Assembly (NCBI GenBank): GCA_022567855.1
Contig: JADFGE010000164.1
Location: 1-6,899, forward strand
Length of the DNA stretch: 6,899 bases
Reading direction: 5' to 3'
From: Planctomycetota bacterium
Lineage (GTDB): Bacteria; Planctomycetota; Phycisphaerae; Phycisphaerales; SM1A02
Shown: one piece after another, positions 5,731-6,899 of the stretch
How positions within the stretch are numbered: the stretch's first letter is position 1
Layout: each line of letters begins with the position of its first letter
Notes under the pieces: generated by a model
What the model was told of the DNA's origin: nothing
The model's input: only the letters and a program-made list of their open reading frames with translations
The model's database searches: none
Translations under genes and position numbers: made by a program

Positions 5731-5852
5731 GTAGCCGGTTCGAATCGTGGTAATGGACGGCTCTTGATCGTGCCGGGATCCGCTCGCGCGTGACGGGACT
5801 GGTGCGAACCCCAGTCGGCCGACTATTACTCCGGCTACCGCAACCGGCTACC
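5731..5852. repeat. Cluster of inverted and direct repeats
   Basis: GTAGCCGGTT (5731-5740) and AACCGGCTAC (5842-5851) are a perfect 10-bp inverted pair 101 bases apart. Between them lie GTAAT (5750-5754) with ATTAC (5825-5829), GACTGG (5797-5802) with CCAGTC (5811-5816), and the 12-bp palindrome AGTCGGCCGACT (5813-5824). CCGGCTACC occurs twice (5831-5839 and 5844-5852). Not all pairings can form together. It could be a folded RNA or small element, but each piece alone is near chance expectation. Confidence 0.3.
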
Positions 5853-5901
5853 GTCCGCTCCCCTTGTGTCCGAGTCGCTCGTAGGGCGCCGGGCAGGTTC
5901 T

Positions 5902-6714
5902 TCACCGGGGTTTCGTCATTCGACATATCAGGCCGGCAAGCGATCCTGGATGCTGGATGATCTTTCGTTTCAAGCTAAGCACATGGTAAATCAGCCGCAA
6001 CGGACCTGGAAAGTATCCCCGCGGTCCCTCTGATTCGACATAGGCATACTCGGGCTTCTCAAAACCAATCTGCCGAGCGCAGGCGTCGATGCATCGCTCG
6101 TCGTTGAACCGGTACTGGATCGGGTAGTGGTATTCTTCCACGTCTCCCCTCTTAATCATGCGCAACACCGCTTCATCCAGGTGCAGCGCGTGGAGTGCTA
6201 CTGCAATCCGCGTAAAGTAGTGCCGCTTGTTCGGGGTGATAAACAGGTACACGCCACCCGGTTTGAGGCAGTTCATCATGGCTTGCATGAACTGCCCTGG
6301 ATCCGCCACATGCTCCATCACCATGAACGAATAACTCAAATCGAAATAGTTGGTGGGAAGATCGGCGGTCTCCATCATCGCGTGTTCGTGACGGTCAAAC
6401 AGTCCGTCAGTTGGAGTCCGTGTCGGGTCGGGATCAAGACCCCAGAAATCGTCGACGTGGGATCGAATCGCCCACTGGTATTCGGGACGACGTCCGATTC
6501 CCCGACCGCACCCGACGTCTAGGACACGTACAGGGGAGGAGCGCCTTTGGCATTCCTTGATGACCAACCTCGCGAAAACCCGTTTGTTGTCCGAAGTCAG
6601 CTGGTAGTTGTAGGCTCGGGCCAACTCTTCAAAACGAAGATCGTCGTACGGTCGCCGCGGCTCGATGATCGCGGCGGCCGCAGCCAGCCCAGCGCCGACA
6701 GCATCGTTCGCCAT
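5902..6714 (-). CDS. Class I SAM-dependent methyltransferase
   Basis: A 270-residue methyltransferase of the Methyltransf_11/23 kind, which transfers a methyl group from S-adenosylmethionine. Motif I is VLDVGCGRGIG (64-74), the acidic ribose-binding loop follows at GLDPDP (92-97), then DLSYSFMVMEHVADP (125-139) and LKPGGVYLFITPN (150-162), in canonical order for a Rossmann-like fold. The C-terminal third (YRFNDERCIDACARQIGFEK, then Tyr/Pro/Gly-rich and a basic, hydrophobic end) is typical of members found in polysaccharide or lipid-glycan loci, where it shapes the acceptor site. The frame remains open to a TTG at 6744 and a GTG at 6738; the ATG at 6714 is chosen because the extra residues show nothing conserved. 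None of these starts has a strong ribosome site (GAGGA lies 12 bases before the ATG). It could methylate a sugar, but O-, N- and C-methyltransfer cannot be told apart from sequence. Confidence 0.87.
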   Translation of the reverse strand: MANDAVGAGLAAAAAIIEPRRPYDDLRFEELARAYNYQLTSDNKRVFARLVIKECQRRSSPVRVLDVGCGRGIGRRPEYQWAIRSHVDDFWGLDPDPTRTPTDGLFDRHEHAMMETADLPTNYFDLSYSFMVMEHVADPGQFMQAMMNCLKPGGVYLFITPNKRHYFTRIAVALHALHLDEAVLRMIKRGDVEEYHYPIQYRFNDERCIDACARQIGFEKPEYAYVESEGPRGYFPGPLRLIYHVLSLKRKIIQHPGSLAGLICRMTKPR

Positions 6715-6899
6715 GGGTTGTACTCGTCCTCGGGTCACAGGCAAAACAGCTCATCCGTGTCCAGCTACGTTATCGGGCAAAGCCGCAGCGATCTCGTGAC
6801 TGATCGGGCCAAGGGCAGATTGACTCCAGGTTATCTTAGTCGTGCCGACGCGCACGTTTGCCGGCCGCACCCAACCTACGAGTGGGGCTCACCCCGGCT

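Larger units (their letters stand above)
5323..5901. other. Long gap between methyltransferase and pyruvate kinase genes
   Basis: About 580 bases without a well-supported gene. The right part (5731-5852) has several inverted and direct repeats. The left part (5408-5686) has a minus frame with protein-like composition, broken by one TAG. Just upstream of the kinase (5370-5375 on the minus strand) TTGTCA resembles a -35 box, but no fitting -10 box follows at 16-18 bases. No tRNA was found: GGTTCGAATC near 5737 looks like a T-loop, but its flanks do not pair. Confidence 0.5.

Noticed and set aside
5720..5760. Possible tRNA T-loop (GGTTCGAATC)
   Set aside because: The flanking bases do not form the five-pair T-stem and no acceptor or anticodon arm can be placed on either strand.
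5813..5824. 12-bp palindrome AGTCGGCCGACT as a stand-alone operator
   Set aside because: A palindrome of this length is expected about once or twice by chance in a window of this size, and no promoter is beside it.
6127..6522. Plus-strand frame inside the methyltransferase gene
   Set aside because: It is antisense to clear SAM-binding motifs and has no recognisable features.
6836..6898. Possible C-terminal tail of an upstream minus-strand gene (20 codons, ending in a basic AGKRARRHD and TAA)
   Set aside because: It is too short to judge, and another frame also stops nearby (6876-6878); more sequence beyond the right edge would be needed.

Overview
This is a GC-rich window from what looks like a planctomycete. 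The best clue is a secreted repeat protein that ends in a duplicated, Cys-containing dockerin-like module (two D-x-D-x-D...D loops, each followed by LLILLG-W-G). That C-terminal type is common in Planctomycetota, especially Phycisphaerae-like lineages. Loose gene spacing, weak or absent Shine-Dalgarno sites and a long signal-peptide n-region agree with this. The taxonomy is an inference from the protein style, not a database match.

Layout: apart from the tail of a plus-strand gene at the left edge (stop 90-92), every supported gene is on the minus strand. In transcription order (right to left) they are: a class I SAM-dependent methyltransferase (6714-5902); a gap of about 580 bp with a possible decayed ORF and some inverted repeats; a divergent pyruvate kinase (5322-3868); a cytosolic-type PAPS sulfotransferase (3762-2869); a secreted six-repeat VCBS/FG-GAP protein with a dockerin-like tail (2616-1411); a short ORF resembling a sulfotransferase C-terminus (1158-973); and a second sulfotransferase of the heparan-sulfotransferase/NDST-like type (976-89). 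This last gene meets the plus-strand gene tail to tail, their stop codons sharing the palindrome CTAG.

How they may work together: two sulfotransferases of different subfamilies, a methyltransferase and a possible glycosyltransferase tail suggest the edge of a locus that builds and decorates (sulfates, methylates) a surface or secreted polysaccharide or other small acceptor. The repeat protein would be exported. The pyruvate kinase is the odd member. It keeps the catalytic residues, but its monovalent-cation site is of the K+-independent kind, with unusual substitutions around it. Its role in the locus cannot be read from sequence.

I found no CRISPR array, tRNA, rRNA, transposase, phage gene or recognisable defence system, and nothing that amounts to a clearly new system. 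The points most worth a second look are the pyruvate kinase active-site variants, the sulfotransferase-tail fragment sharing a D-H-S-W-V-E-S motif with the intact sulfotransferase, and the protein-like frame interrupted by one TAG upstream of the kinase.
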